Assembly (NCBI RefSeq): GCF_009905615.1
Contig: NZ_JAAAKW010000002.1
Location: 124,001-188,000 of the forward strand
Origin: Pseudomonas sp. SLFW
Lineage (GTDB): Bacteria > Pseudomonadota > Gammaproteobacteria > Pseudomonadales > Pseudomonadaceae
Direction of reading: 5' to 3'
Length of the DNA: 64,000 bases
Both the position numbers and the translations under genes were made by a program. Each line of letters opens with the position of its first letter. Within the stretch, counting starts at the first letter, position 1. Positions 48,946 through 57,423 of the stretch are shown piece by piece. The notes beneath the pieces were generated by a model. That model had not been told where the DNA came from. It was given only the letters and a program-made list of their open reading frames with translations, and did not search any database.

Positions 48946-49980
48946 ATGCAATACATTCGTTTGGGAAATTCGGGCCTCGAGGTTTCGCGGCTGTGCCTGG
49001 GCACCATGAACATGGGCACGCCTGACTGGAAACCGTGGATCTTCGACGAGAAGAAAAGCGAGCCGATCGTGCGTCACGCGCTGGAAAACGGCGTCAACTT
49101 CATCGATCTGGCGGACTTCTATTCCGCAGGCGTCGGCGAAGAAGTGGTGGGCCGCATCGTCAAGCGCCTGGCCCGTCGCGAAGACCTGGTGATCACCACC
49201 AAGGTCGGCTACGGCACCCGCTCCGGCAAAAACGCCAGCGGCCATTCGCGCAAGCACATCATGGACAGCATCGACGCTTCCCTGAGCCGCCTGGGCATGG
49301 ATTACGTCGACGTCTTCATGCTGCATTACTTCGACGTGAACACCCCCGTCGAAGAAACCATGAGCGCGATGAACGACATCGTGCGCTCCGGCAAGGCGCG
49401 CTACATCGGCGTCTCGACCATGCTCACCGGCCAGTTGGCGAAGATCCTCATGGCCTGCGAGCGCAACGGCTGGGTCAAGCCGATCAATATGCAGCTGCAG
49501 CTGAACTGCGCCTACCGCGAAGAAGAGCGCGAGATGATTCCGTTCTGCCGCGATCAGGGCCTGGGCGTTTCCGTGTTCAGCCCGCTGGCGCGTGGCCTGT
49601 TGACCGGCGACGTGCAATCGACCCGCAACCAGACCGACTTTTTCACGCAACAGATGTACAGCGACGAAGCCTCGTTCCAGATTGCGCACTCGGTGCAGCG
49701 GGTGGCCCAGCGTCGTGGCGTGTCCAACGCGCAGATCGCCCAGGCGTGGGTCGCCAACCATCCGGGCGTCGACTGCATGCTGGTCGGCGCAGACACCACG
49801 GCTCAGTTCGACAGCGCCCTTGCCGCGCTGGAAACCAGGCTGGATGCCGATGAGCTGTACGAGTTGGAGCGCAATTACACGCCGTGCGATGTGATCAACG
49901 ATTACACCGCTGGCAAACGCATCCTGCGCACTGCACGGCCTGCGACTGAAGTCTTCAGCCTGACCGAGGCCGTGGCATGA
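48946..49980 (+). CDS. Aldo-keto reductase
   Basis: This is an NAD(P)H-dependent aldo-keto reductase, 344 residues. The catalytic tetrad appears as Asp and Tyr in FIDLADFYSAG (about 52-62), Lys in VITTKVGYG (about 81-89) and His in VFMLHYFD (about 123-130). It starts MQYIRLGNSGLEVSRLCLGTMN, typical of the AKR11-14-like group. It follows fae by 10 bases and overlaps the next gene by four (ATGA). Its place beside a semialdehyde-type dehydrogenase suggests a sugar or sugar-acid substrate. Confidence 0.9.
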   Translation: MQYIRLGNSGLEVSRLCLGTMNMGTPDWKPWIFDEKKSEPIVRHALENGVNFIDLADFYSAGVGEEVVGRIVKRLARREDLVITTKVGYGTRSGKNASGHSRKHIMDSIDASLSRLGMDYVDVFMLHYFDVNTPVEETMSAMNDIVRSGKARYIGVSTMLTGQLAKILMACERNGWVKPINMQLQLNCAYREEEREMIPFCRDQGLGVSVFSPLARGLLTGDVQSTRNQTDFFTQQMYSDEASFQIAHSVQRVAQRRGVSNAQIAQAWVANHPGVDCMLVGADTTAQFDSALAALETRLDADELYELERNYTPCDVINDYTAGKRILRTARPATEVFSLTEAVA

Positions 49981-51410
49981 GCGCGCTGATCCGCAACGGG
50001 CATTACATCGACGGTCAATGGACGACGGGCGGCCCGACGTACCCCGTCTTCAACCCCGCCACAGGCGAGCTGATCGCCCAAGTGCAGAAGGGTGGGGCTG
50101 AAGAAACCAATCACGCCATCGACGCGGCTGAACGCGCGCTGCCAGCCTGGCGCAAGCTGACTGCGAAGGAACGCAGCGTGAAGCTCAAGCGCTGGAGCGA
50201 ACTCATGCTGAGCAATCAGCGTGAGTTGGCGACGCTGCTCAGCCGCGAGCAAGGCAAGCCGTTTGCTGAAGCGATGGGTGAGGTCGTCTACGCCGCAAGC
50301 TTTCTGGAGTGGTTTGGTGAGGAAGCCAAGCGCGCCTACGGCGACGTGATTCCGAGCCACAAGGCCGATGCGCGCATCGTCGTCACCAAGGAAGCCATCG
50401 GCGTGGTCGCGGCGATCACACCGTGGAACTTCCCGCTGGCGATGGTCACCCGCAAAGTCGGCCCGGCGCTGGCGGCGGGCTGCACGATGATTCTCAAGCC
50501 GTCCGAGGAAACCCCGCTGTGTGCGTTCGCGCTGGCCGTGCTGGCCGAACAGGCAGGCATTCCAGCGGGCGTGTTCAACGTCGTGTCGGGCGATGCGGTG
50601 GCCATTGGCGGCGCGCTGCAAGCGTCGTCTGTGGTGCGCAAACTGTCGTTCACCGGCTCGACCCGCGTCGGCAAATTGCTGATGCGTCAGGCCGCCGACA
50701 CGCTGAAAAAAGTCTCGCTGGAACTGGGCGGCAACGCGCCGTTCATTGTCTTCGACGACGCCGATCTGGATGCCGCCGTCAAAGGCGCCATGGCCTCGAA
50801 ATTCCGCAACACCGGGCAGACCTGCGTCTGCGTGAACCGCTTCTTCATTCAAGACGCCGTGTACGAAGACTTCACCCGCAAGCTGGCCGAAGCCGTGGCT
50901 TTGATGCGCGTGGGCAACGCCCTGGAAGGCGAAACCGAGCAAGGTCCACTGATCAACAACGCCGCACTGGGCAAGGTCGAGCAACACGTCGGCGATGCGC
51001 TGGAGAAGGGCGGCAAGCTCTTGTGTGGCGGTCAGCGTCACGCGCTGGGCGGCACGTTCTTCGAGCCGACCGTGATTACTGAAGTGAACGATCAGATGCT
51101 GATCGCGCAGGAAGAGACCTTCGGCCCGGTCGCCGCGTGTTTCCGCTTCAAGGACGAAGCTGAAGTGCTGCGCCGCGCCAACGACACGCCGTTTGGCCTG
51201 TCGGCGTACTTCTACAGCCGCGACATTGGCCGTGTGTGGCGAGTGGCCGAAGGTCTGGAAGCAGGGATGGTAGGCATCAACGAAGGAATCATCTCCACGG
51301 AAGTCGCGCCGTTCGGCGGCATCAAGGAGTCGGGCCTGGGGCGCGAAGGATCGCGGTACGGTCTGGAAGACTATCTGGAAATCAAATACCTGCTGATGGG
51401 TGGGCTCTAG
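49977..51410 (+). CDS. NAD(P)-dependent aldehyde dehydrogenase (succinate-semialdehyde type)
   Basis: This is an aldehyde dehydrogenase of 477 residues. It has the PWNFPLAM segment (about 147-154), the NAD loop FTGSTRVGKLLM, the general-base glutamate in LELGGNAPFIVF (about 249-260) and the catalytic cysteine in GQTCVCVNR (near 284). The overall pattern is closest to GabD-type succinate-semialdehyde dehydrogenases, but no gabT or other GABA genes are here. It is coupled to the upstream reductase by ATGA and followed by an MFS transporter, so its true substrate is probably that of the operon. Confidence 0.88.
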   Translation: MSALIRNGHYIDGQWTTGGPTYPVFNPATGELIAQVQKGGAEETNHAIDAAERALPAWRKLTAKERSVKLKRWSELMLSNQRELATLLSREQGKPFAEAMGEVVYAASFLEWFGEEAKRAYGDVIPSHKADARIVVTKEAIGVVAAITPWNFPLAMVTRKVGPALAAGCTMILKPSEETPLCAFALAVLAEQAGIPAGVFNVVSGDAVAIGGALQASSVVRKLSFTGSTRVGKLLMRQAADTLKKVSLELGGNAPFIVFDDADLDAAVKGAMASKFRNTGQTCVCVNRFFIQDAVYEDFTRKLAEAVALMRVGNALEGETEQGPLINNAALGKVEQHVGDALEKGGKLLCGGQRHALGGTFFEPTVITEVNDQMLIAQEETFGPVAACFRFKDEAEVLRRANDTPFGLSAYFYSRDIGRVWRVAEGLEAGMVGINEGIISTEVAPFGGIKESGLGREGSRYGLEDYLEIKYLLMGGL

Positions 51411-51418
51411 ACGCCGAT

Positions 51419-51443
51419 CGTTCCCACGCTCTGCGCGGGAACG
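51419..51443. repeat. Short palindromic repeat
   Basis: CGTTCCCACGCTCTGCGCGGGAACG is a near-perfect 25-base dyad, a common extragenic unit in Pseudomonas. It begins eight bases after the aldehyde dehydrogenase stop and may act as a terminator-like hairpin. Confidence 0.65.
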
Positions 51444-51464
51444 CACCCGTCTCGCTACCCCTTT

Positions 51465-51553
51465 CTGTAGGCGTGAGCTTGCTCGCGATGGGTTTGTCTT
51501 TCGCTGAGGTGGTGATTGACCCTCCGCCATCGCGAGCAAGCTCACTCCTACAG
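51465..51553. repeat. REP-type inverted repeat, CTTGCTCGCGATG family
   Basis: CTGTAGGCGTGAGCTTGCTCGCGATGG on the left is mirrored by CCATCGCGAGCAAGCTCACTCCTACAG on the right. It lies between the aldehyde dehydrogenase and MFS genes, so the MFS gene may be transcribed partly on its own. Confidence 0.88.
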
Positions 51554-51631
51554 TCGAATCCCGCCGGCTGGGTAGCCAGCGGGAAAATTCTGGTTTCGCT
51601 TCTCCGTCAATAACAATAACTGGAGGCAAAC

Positions 51632-52993
51632 ATGTCTGTTCAACCGGTACAAATCGATGATCTGCCCATCGGTAAATTTCACATCAAGATTGCAGGCCTG
51701 ACGTTCGGTGCGCACTTCACCGATGGCTACATTCTTGGCCTGATCGGCATCGCGTTTACCTTGCTCAGCCCGCAGCTGCACCTGGATGCGTTTTGGCAGG
51801 GCCTGATCGGGGCGTCGGCGCTGATCGGCCTGTTTCTCGGCAGCCTGTTCTTCGGCTGGATTTCCGATCGGCTGGGCCGCCAGAAAATCTTCCTCGTCAG
51901 CTTCGTGCTGATCACGGCGGCGTCGGTGTTGCAGTTTTACGCCGAAACCGCGATGCAGCTGTTCCTGTGTCGGGTGCTGATCGGCATCGGTCTGGGCGGC
52001 GACTTCAGCGTTGGCCACGCCATGCTCGCCGAGTTCTCGCCGAAGAAACATCGCGGCGTGCTGCTGGGTTCGTTCAGCGTGATCTGGACCTTCGGTTATG
52101 TGGCGGCGACCTTCGTCGGCACGGCCATGCTTTCGCTGGGCGACGATGCCTGGCGCTGGATGTTGTCGTCCTCGGCCATTCCGGCGGCGTTGATCCTGAT
52201 CGCGCGCATCGGCACCCCCGAATCGCCTCGCTGGCTGATCAATCAGGGCCGCGTCGCCGAAGCGCGCGCCATCGTCAAAAAGCACTTGGGCGACCACGTA
52301 GTCATGGACGAAGAGCGCTCCAGCGACCGTCGTTCGGGTTACGCGATTCTGTTCAGCCCCGAGTACCGCACGCGCACGCTGTTCAACTGCCTGTTCTTCG
52401 TCTGCATCGTAATGCCGTATTTCGCCATCTACACCTTCCTGCCGTCGATTCTGCAGAAGATGGGCCTGGCGGAAGGCTTCGGCACGGAGCTGATGCTGAA
52501 CATGTTGTTGATTGCAGGCGCCTTGATCGGCATCTGGTGCACGGTGAAATTCACCCGCCGGGGGTTCCTGATCAACTCGTTCATCATTCTGGCGATCGCG
52601 TTGTTTGTGTTGGCGGTGCTGCCAAGCGCCTCGACGCTGCTGATGGTGCTGGCGTTTGCGTTGTTCACGGTGGTGCTGTCGGCGGTGAGCAACCTGGTGG
52701 GCGTGTTCCCGGCAGAAAGCTTCCCGACCGAAGTGCGCGCCAGCGGGATTGGTTTGGCCACGGCGGTCAGTCGGCTGGGGTCGGCGATCAGCACCTTTCT
52801 GTTGCCGGTCAGCGTGGCGGGTATTGGCTTGAGCCCGACCATGGGCATTCTCGCGGCGATTCTGGCGCTGGGGGCGATTATCTCCTGGGCGTGGGCGCCG
52901 GAAACCAAAGCGTTGACGTTGAATCAGGCGTGTACGGTGAAGGAGGGTACGGGCGTCACACCTGGCGAGATTCCGCTGACGTCTCGGGCTTAA
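51632..52993 (+). CDS. MFS transporter (sugar-porter-like)
   Basis: This is a 12-helix MFS transporter, 453 residues. The loop 2-3 signature is GWISDRLGRQKIF (about 72-84), the loop 4-5 pair is RVLIGIGLGGDFSVGHAMLAEF (about 110-131), and loop 8-9-like KFTRRGFLINS lies near 308. The pattern matches the sugar-porter / aromatic-acid-symporter group. It is 221 bases after the aldehyde dehydrogenase with two palindromic repeats between, and its ATG has GGAGG 7 bases upstream. It most likely brings in the operon substrate. Confidence 0.88.
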   Translation: MSVQPVQIDDLPIGKFHIKIAGLTFGAHFTDGYILGLIGIAFTLLSPQLHLDAFWQGLIGASALIGLFLGSLFFGWISDRLGRQKIFLVSFVLITAASVLQFYAETAMQLFLCRVLIGIGLGGDFSVGHAMLAEFSPKKHRGVLLGSFSVIWTFGYVAATFVGTAMLSLGDDAWRWMLSSSAIPAALILIARIGTPESPRWLINQGRVAEARAIVKKHLGDHVVMDEERSSDRRSGYAILFSPEYRTRTLFNCLFFVCIVMPYFAIYTFLPSILQKMGLAEGFGTELMLNMLLIAGALIGIWCTVKFTRRGFLINSFIILAIALFVLAVLPSASTLLMVLAFALFTVVLSAVSNLVGVFPAESFPTEVRASGIGLATAVSRLGSAISTFLLPVSVAGIGLSPTMGILAAILALGAIISWAWAPETKALTLNQACTVKEGTGVTPGEIPLTSRA

Positions 52994-53002
52994 CCCGATC
53001 AT

Positions 53003-53137
53003 TGTAGGAGCGTGGCTTGTCCCGCGATCGGCTGCGCAGCAGTCGTAAATCCGGTAATGGTGATGCAACAGTAAGACCGAGTTATCAGATTTTACTGTCG
53101 CTTTGCGACAGATCGCGGGGCAAGCCATGCTCCTACA
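53003..53137. repeat. REP-type inverted repeat, CCCGCGATC family, copy 3
   Basis: TGTAGGAGCGTGGCTTGTCCCGCGATCGGC on the left pairs with GATCGCGGGGCAAGCCATGCTCCTACA on the right, with two mismatches. It separates the convergent MFS and LysR genes. Confidence 0.88.
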
Positions 53138-53148
53138 ATTGATCCCAT

Positions 53149-54024
53149 TCAGGGATTACTCGCCAGGCTCAGCCATTCGGTAAAGAGCTGCACCTTCGAC
53201 AGCCCGAACTTGTCGTTCGGGATGTCGAGCCAATAGCCGTACGGGCCGATCACTTCGACCGGGGTGATCGGCAGCAGGCTGCCATTGGCCAGCTCGCGCT
53301 CGATCATCTGCCGGTCGATCACCGCCAGTCCGCCCCCTGACAGCGCGGTGTTGATCACCTGATCCAGCGTACTGAATTCCAGCCCTTGCGTCGCATCGAC
53401 ATCGATTCTTCCTACCGCGCTCAGCCAGTTCTCCCACACCTTCAGGCGCTTGCCTTCGTGGAGAATGTGCAGCAGCGGAAAACGCCGCAGGTCCGGCGCT
53501 TCGCCGTTGTCGAATAACTCGGGACTCGCCACCGCGATATGCCGCTCCATGACCAGCAATTGGCTATGACAGTGGGTGTCCGCCTCCAGTCCGAAGCGGA
53601 TGTGACAGTCCACTTCCGCATATCCGTCGTGATTGGCCTGGTTGGTGATGCTCAGGCTGATGTCCGGATAACGCTGCACGAAGGTGCGCAATTGCGCCGA
53701 CAGCCAGCGCGTGGCCCACGTCGGCGGAGCGAGAATGCGCAGGCGTTGGCGCAGGTTGGGTACGCGCACGGCTTGCAGCGAACGTTCGATGTGATCGAAC
53801 GCCTGGGCCAGATTCGGCGACAGTGCGGCGCCCGACTCGGTGAGCGACAGGCCTCGCGGCGTGCGAATGAACAGCGTGATGCCCAGGTAATCTTCGAGCT
53901 GCTTGATCTGCCGGCTGATGGCGCCTTGGGTCACGTTCAGCGATTCCGCCGCCTTGTTAAAACTGCGGTGCCGAGCGACCTCTTCGAAGATGCGCAAGGT
54001 GTTCAACGAAGGCAATTGACGCAT
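53149..54024 (-). CDS. LysR-family transcriptional regulator (GcvA-like)
   Basis: This LysR regulator has 291 residues. It starts MRQLPSLNTLRIFEEVARHR with recognition helix TQGAISRQIKQLEDYLGITLFIR (about 33-55), then the effector domain. It is convergent with the fae-AKR-ALDH-MFS operon and separated from it by a REP. It could regulate that operon, as linked LysR genes often do, but its own promoter faces the zinc-type operon and no shared site is visible, so the target is open. Confidence 0.85.
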   Translation of the reverse strand: MRQLPSLNTLRIFEEVARHRSFNKAAESLNVTQGAISRQIKQLEDYLGITLFIRTPRGLSLTESGAALSPNLAQAFDHIERSLQAVRVPNLRQRLRILAPPTWATRWLSAQLRTFVQRYPDISLSITNQANHDGYAEVDCHIRFGLEADTHCHSQLLVMERHIAVASPELFDNGEAPDLRRFPLLHILHEGKRLKVWENWLSAVGRIDVDATQGLEFSTLDQVINTALSGGGLAVIDRQMIERELANGSLLPITPVEVIGPYGYWLDIPNDKFGLSKVQLFTEWLSLASNP

Positions 54025-54283
54025 CGAACAGGCTCCAGCGCTGACCTTTCAAGCGGCCACTCGTGTCGTGTCGAGCGGATCGGAAAGGGTGGATCAGCGG
54101 TGTGTATTTTTAGAGGAATTTTGTAGGAGGTATCTGACGCTGTGGCGCACGCCGATGCAAGGCCCGCGCGCAGAAAATGACGTCGTGGGGGCGCCCTTTG
54201 CGGGCTAACCTGTCTGCTGGCTGTCTGAGTGAATAATTCGTCATCTTCCGACGTGTTGATCAGACGAAAATTTCACGACTTCT

Positions 54284-54296
54284 GTTATATCGTAAC
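54284..54296. promoter_or_regulatory. Candidate Zur (zinc repressor) box
   Basis: GTTATATCGTAAC (54284-54296) differs at two positions from the palindrome GTTATATTATAAC, the form of Pseudomonas Zur sites. It lies 90 bases before the HflK-like gene in the 361-base gap 54025-54385, in an AT-rich stretch that probably holds the promoter. The His-rich proteins and metal ATPase encoded downstream fit zinc control. Confidence 0.5.
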
Positions 54297-54385
54297 GCCC
54301 CGTTAAACTGTGTTTCGGGATGCGTATCCCACGACGTGGACAGGCAGGGTAATGACTACAGCGTTCAGCAAGGTGTGGAGTGTCG

Positions 54386-56365
54386 ATGCGGGTTGATCTG
54401 GATGTTGAAGGTGCAACGCCTGCAAGTCTGCCGAGGTTTCAGCGCGCGAGCTTTCATGCTCGGCGCCTGTCGCGATTGACCTACGTGCTGGGCACCATGG
54501 GCGTGATCGGCCTGGTGCTTTCGCTGTTCGTTGACCTGTTTTCCCCCAATTCCCTATGGACTGCCGTGCTGACCAACAGCGCCGCGAGCCTGCTGGTGCT
54601 GGCGTCGGCCATGCAGTCGGCGCAGGTGGTGGCCTTGTGGCGCGCCCGTGTCATCGCGCCGGACGACGTGGCGGTGGTGGCGGACGAAGACGTCGTCGCC
54701 GACGAGCAGGGCTGGTACGACCGCATGCTCGGTCGCATCGGCGGGGCCGGAACCTCGATGGTCGGTCAGATCGGGGCGTCGGTGTTCTGGCTCGCGGGCT
54801 GGTCACTGTTGGCGCTGATCAGCATTTCGTTGGTCTGGAACCTCGCACTAATCGGTACCAATGTCGGCCTGACCGGCAGCGTGGTCGGTGGTCTGTTGCT
54901 GCTGATCGGCTTTGGCCTGTTGGTGCTGGAGCGCCAGTTCAGCAACGAATCCGAAGCGTCGTGGCCTGAAGCCGAACAACTGGCGCAGATCACGCGCATG
55001 GCCATTGGCACGTTGCTGATCGCGGCGCTTTGTCTGTTCTTTTCGTCGGTTGAGCGGGTCTGGCCTGCGCGTCTGGCGGTGTTGGTCGGCCTGCTGCCGG
55101 GGCTGGTGGCGCTCGAATTGCTGATCCGCGCACTGCTGTCGGTTTTCAGCCCGCGCAACGACCGGCTTGAGCCGCGCCTGGTCGCGAGCAGTTTCGCTGC
55201 TGGTCTCCTGCGCTGGCCGCCGCGTCCGCTGACTGCGCTGCAGAACGAATTGCACAACCGCTTCGGCATCGACCTGCGGCAGATCTGGGCGTTTACCTAC
55301 ATGCGTCGCGCCTTCTTGCCCGTCATGGCCGTGATCGTCGCGTTGGGTTGGGCCCTGAGCGGCGTGCACGAAATTCCGATGCAGGGGCGAGGCATTTATG
55401 AGCGTTTCGGTAAGCCCGTCGAAGTCATGGGACCGGGCCTCCACGCCGGGCTGCCATGGCCGTTCGGGACCGTGCGGCCGGTAGAGAATGGCGTCGTGCA
55501 CGAGTTGGCGACCAGCGTTTCCGAGGACGCCAACGCCAAAAACAACGACGCGGAACAGGTGCGCGATCCGGCTGAAGGGCCGCCGCCCGCGGTTGCGAAC
55601 CGGCTGTGGGACGCGACCCATATCAACGATAAATCCCAAGTGATCGCCAGCGGCTCGGGCGACAAGCAGAGCTTCCAGATCGTCAACATGGACGTGCGCT
55701 TCGTCTACCGCATCGGTCTCGACGATCAGGCCGCCATGGCCGCGACCTACAACAGCGCCGACATTCCGAGCCTGATTCGCAGCACCGCCAGCCGCGTGCT
55801 GGTGCATGATTTCGCCTCGCGGACCCTCGATGAATTGCTCGGCGAGCAGCGCACTGATCTGGCCGCCGACATTGGCACTGCCGTGGCGCGGGACCTGAAG
55901 AAACTCGACAGCGGCGTGGAAATCCTCGCGACGGTCGTCGAATCGATTCACCCGCCGGCCGGTGCCGCCAACGCGTATCACGCCGTTCAAGCGGCGCAGA
56001 TCAGCGCTCAAGCGCTCATTTCCCGCGAACGAGGCGCCGCTGCCGATCAGGCCAACCTGGCGCAGTTGCACGCCAGCGTGGCGCACGATCAGGCCGCCGC
56101 CAGTTCCCGCGAAGTCATGGCCACGGCGCAAAGCGCGGACCTGCGTTTCAGCGCCGAACAACAAGGCTACGCCAAGGCCGGTCAGGCGTTTCTGCTGGAG
56201 CAGTACCTGAGTCAACTGACCCTGGGCGTGACCCACGCCAAATTGCTCGTTCTGGATCATCGACTGGGCGGCACCAGCGCCCCCACTATCGATCTGCGTT
56301 CTTTCACCCTCCCGGTCGACCCTGCGGCGTCGCCAAAGTCGGCTGAACAGCCAATGGCTGAATAA
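54386..56365 (+). CDS. HflK-like SPFH-domain membrane protein
   Basis: The 659-residue protein has an N-terminal membrane region with about seven hydrophobic segments (about 35-290), then a membrane-proximal SPFH/band 7 domain beginning GRGIYERFGKPVEVMGPGLHAGLPWPFG (about 330-357). An Ala/Gln-rich coiled region near 520-590 follows. Ordinary HflK is about 400 residues with one anchor, so the large membrane half is unusual. It precedes an HflC-like gene by 11 bases. GTG 54380 is an alternative start; ATG 54386 has GGAG 5 bases upstream. Membrane scaffold function is inferred from the family; an FtsH link is not shown. Confidence 0.75.
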   Translation: MRVDLDVEGATPASLPRFQRASFHARRLSRLTYVLGTMGVIGLVLSLFVDLFSPNSLWTAVLTNSAASLLVLASAMQSAQVVALWRARVIAPDDVAVVADEDVVADEQGWYDRMLGRIGGAGTSMVGQIGASVFWLAGWSLLALISISLVWNLALIGTNVGLTGSVVGGLLLLIGFGLLVLERQFSNESEASWPEAEQLAQITRMAIGTLLIAALCLFFSSVERVWPARLAVLVGLLPGLVALELLIRALLSVFSPRNDRLEPRLVASSFAAGLLRWPPRPLTALQNELHNRFGIDLRQIWAFTYMRRAFLPVMAVIVALGWALSGVHEIPMQGRGIYERFGKPVEVMGPGLHAGLPWPFGTVRPVENGVVHELATSVSEDANAKNNDAEQVRDPAEGPPPAVANRLWDATHINDKSQVIASGSGDKQSFQIVNMDVRFVYRIGLDDQAAMAATYNSADIPSLIRSTASRVLVHDFASRTLDELLGEQRTDLAADIGTAVARDLKKLDSGVEILATVVESIHPPAGAANAYHAVQAAQISAQALISRERGAAADQANLAQLHASVAHDQAAASSREVMATAQSADLRFSAEQQGYAKAGQAFLLEQYLSQLTLGVTHAKLLVLDHRLGGTSAPTIDLRSFTLPVDPAASPKSAEQPMAE

Positions 56366-56376
56366 GGAGTCGTCCC

Positions 56377-57423
56377 TTGAGTCTGTTTCATTCCCACGAC
56401 CATCACGACCATTCAGGTCACGACCACGGCGGTCACGGCCATCACCATGGCCACCATCACCACGGCGAAGCGTCGGGGCCGGTGGGTTTTCCGTGGCGTC
56501 GCGCCGGGCTGGCAGCGGTGTTGATCGCGTTTGCCGTGGCAGCCGCGAGCCTGGTGCAGGTGCGTTCTGGCGAAGCCACTGTCATCACCCGTTTCGGTAA
56601 CCCGTCCCGCGTGCTGCTCGACCCGGGTTTGAGCTGGCGCTGGCCCGCGCCATTCGAGGCGGCGATTCCAGTGGACCTGCGGCTGCGCACCACCTCCAGC
56701 GGCTTGCAGGACGTGGGCACTCGCGACGGCCTGCGCATCATCGTGCAGGCCTACGTCGCCTGGCAGGTGCAGGGCGACCCTGACAACGTGAAGCGCTTCA
56801 TGCGTGCGGTGCAGAACGAACCGGACGAAGCGGCGCGGCAGATCCGCACCTTCGTCGGTTCGGCGCTGGAAACCACGGCGGCAAGCTTCGACCTGTCGAG
56901 CCTGATCAACACCGACGCCAACCAAGTGCGCATCGGCGACTTCGAAAACCAACTGCGCCAGCAGATCGACAAGCAATTGCTCACGACCTATGGCGTGCGC
57001 GTCCTGCAAGTGGGCGTCGAGCGTCTGACACTGCCGTCGGTGACCCTCAACGCGACGGTCGACCGCATGCGCGCCGAACGTGAAACCATCGCCACCGAAC
57101 GCACGGCCATCGGCAAGCGTGAAGCCGCGCAGATTCGCTCGGCAGCGGAACGCGATGCGCGCATCGTCGAAGCGGACGCCACCGTCAAAGCTGCCGACAT
57201 CGAAGCGCAATCCCGCGTCGAAGCCGCTCTCATCTACGGCCGCGCTTACGCCAGCTCGCCGCAGCTGTACAACCTGCTGCGCTCGCTGGACACCCTAGGC
57301 ACCGTGGTCGGCCCGACCACCAAGCTGATCCTGCGCACAGACGCCGCGCCGTTCCGCGTATTGGTGGATGGCCCGCCGAGCCTTGATGCCAAGCCGGATG
57401 GCAAAGCTGGAACGCAGCCATGA
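56377..57423 (+). CDS. HflC-like SPFH protein with His-rich N-terminus
   Basis: The 348-residue protein opens with a His-rich tail, residues about 5-30, with some 18 His among Asp and Gly. One membrane helix follows (AAVLIAFAVAAASLV, about 46-60), then an SPFH domain with VITRFGNPSRVLLDPGLSWRWP and a coiled helical C-terminus. The start is TTG at 56377, with AAGGAG 7 bases upstream; no ATG gives a better site. The tail could bind zinc or another divalent metal on the cytoplasmic side. It overlaps the third SPFH gene by four bases (ATGA). Confidence 0.78.
   Translation: MSLFHSHDHHDHSGHDHGGHGHHHGHHHHGEASGPVGFPWRRAGLAAVLIAFAVAAASLVQVRSGEATVITRFGNPSRVLLDPGLSWRWPAPFEAAIPVDLRLRTTSSGLQDVGTRDGLRIIVQAYVAWQVQGDPDNVKRFMRAVQNEPDEAARQIRTFVGSALETTAASFDLSSLINTDANQVRIGDFENQLRQQIDKQLLTTYGVRVLQVGVERLTLPSVTLNATVDRMRAERETIATERTAIGKREAAQIRSAAERDARIVEADATVKAADIEAQSRVEAALIYGRAYASSPQLYNLLRSLDTLGTVVGPTTKLILRTDAAPFRVLVDGPPSLDAKPDGKAGTQP

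Noticed and set aside
51548..53128. Long leftward reading frame antisense to the MFS gene
   Set aside because: Composition is dominated by Arg, Gln and His, it covers two REP repeats and the MFS gene, and no protein family is recognisable.
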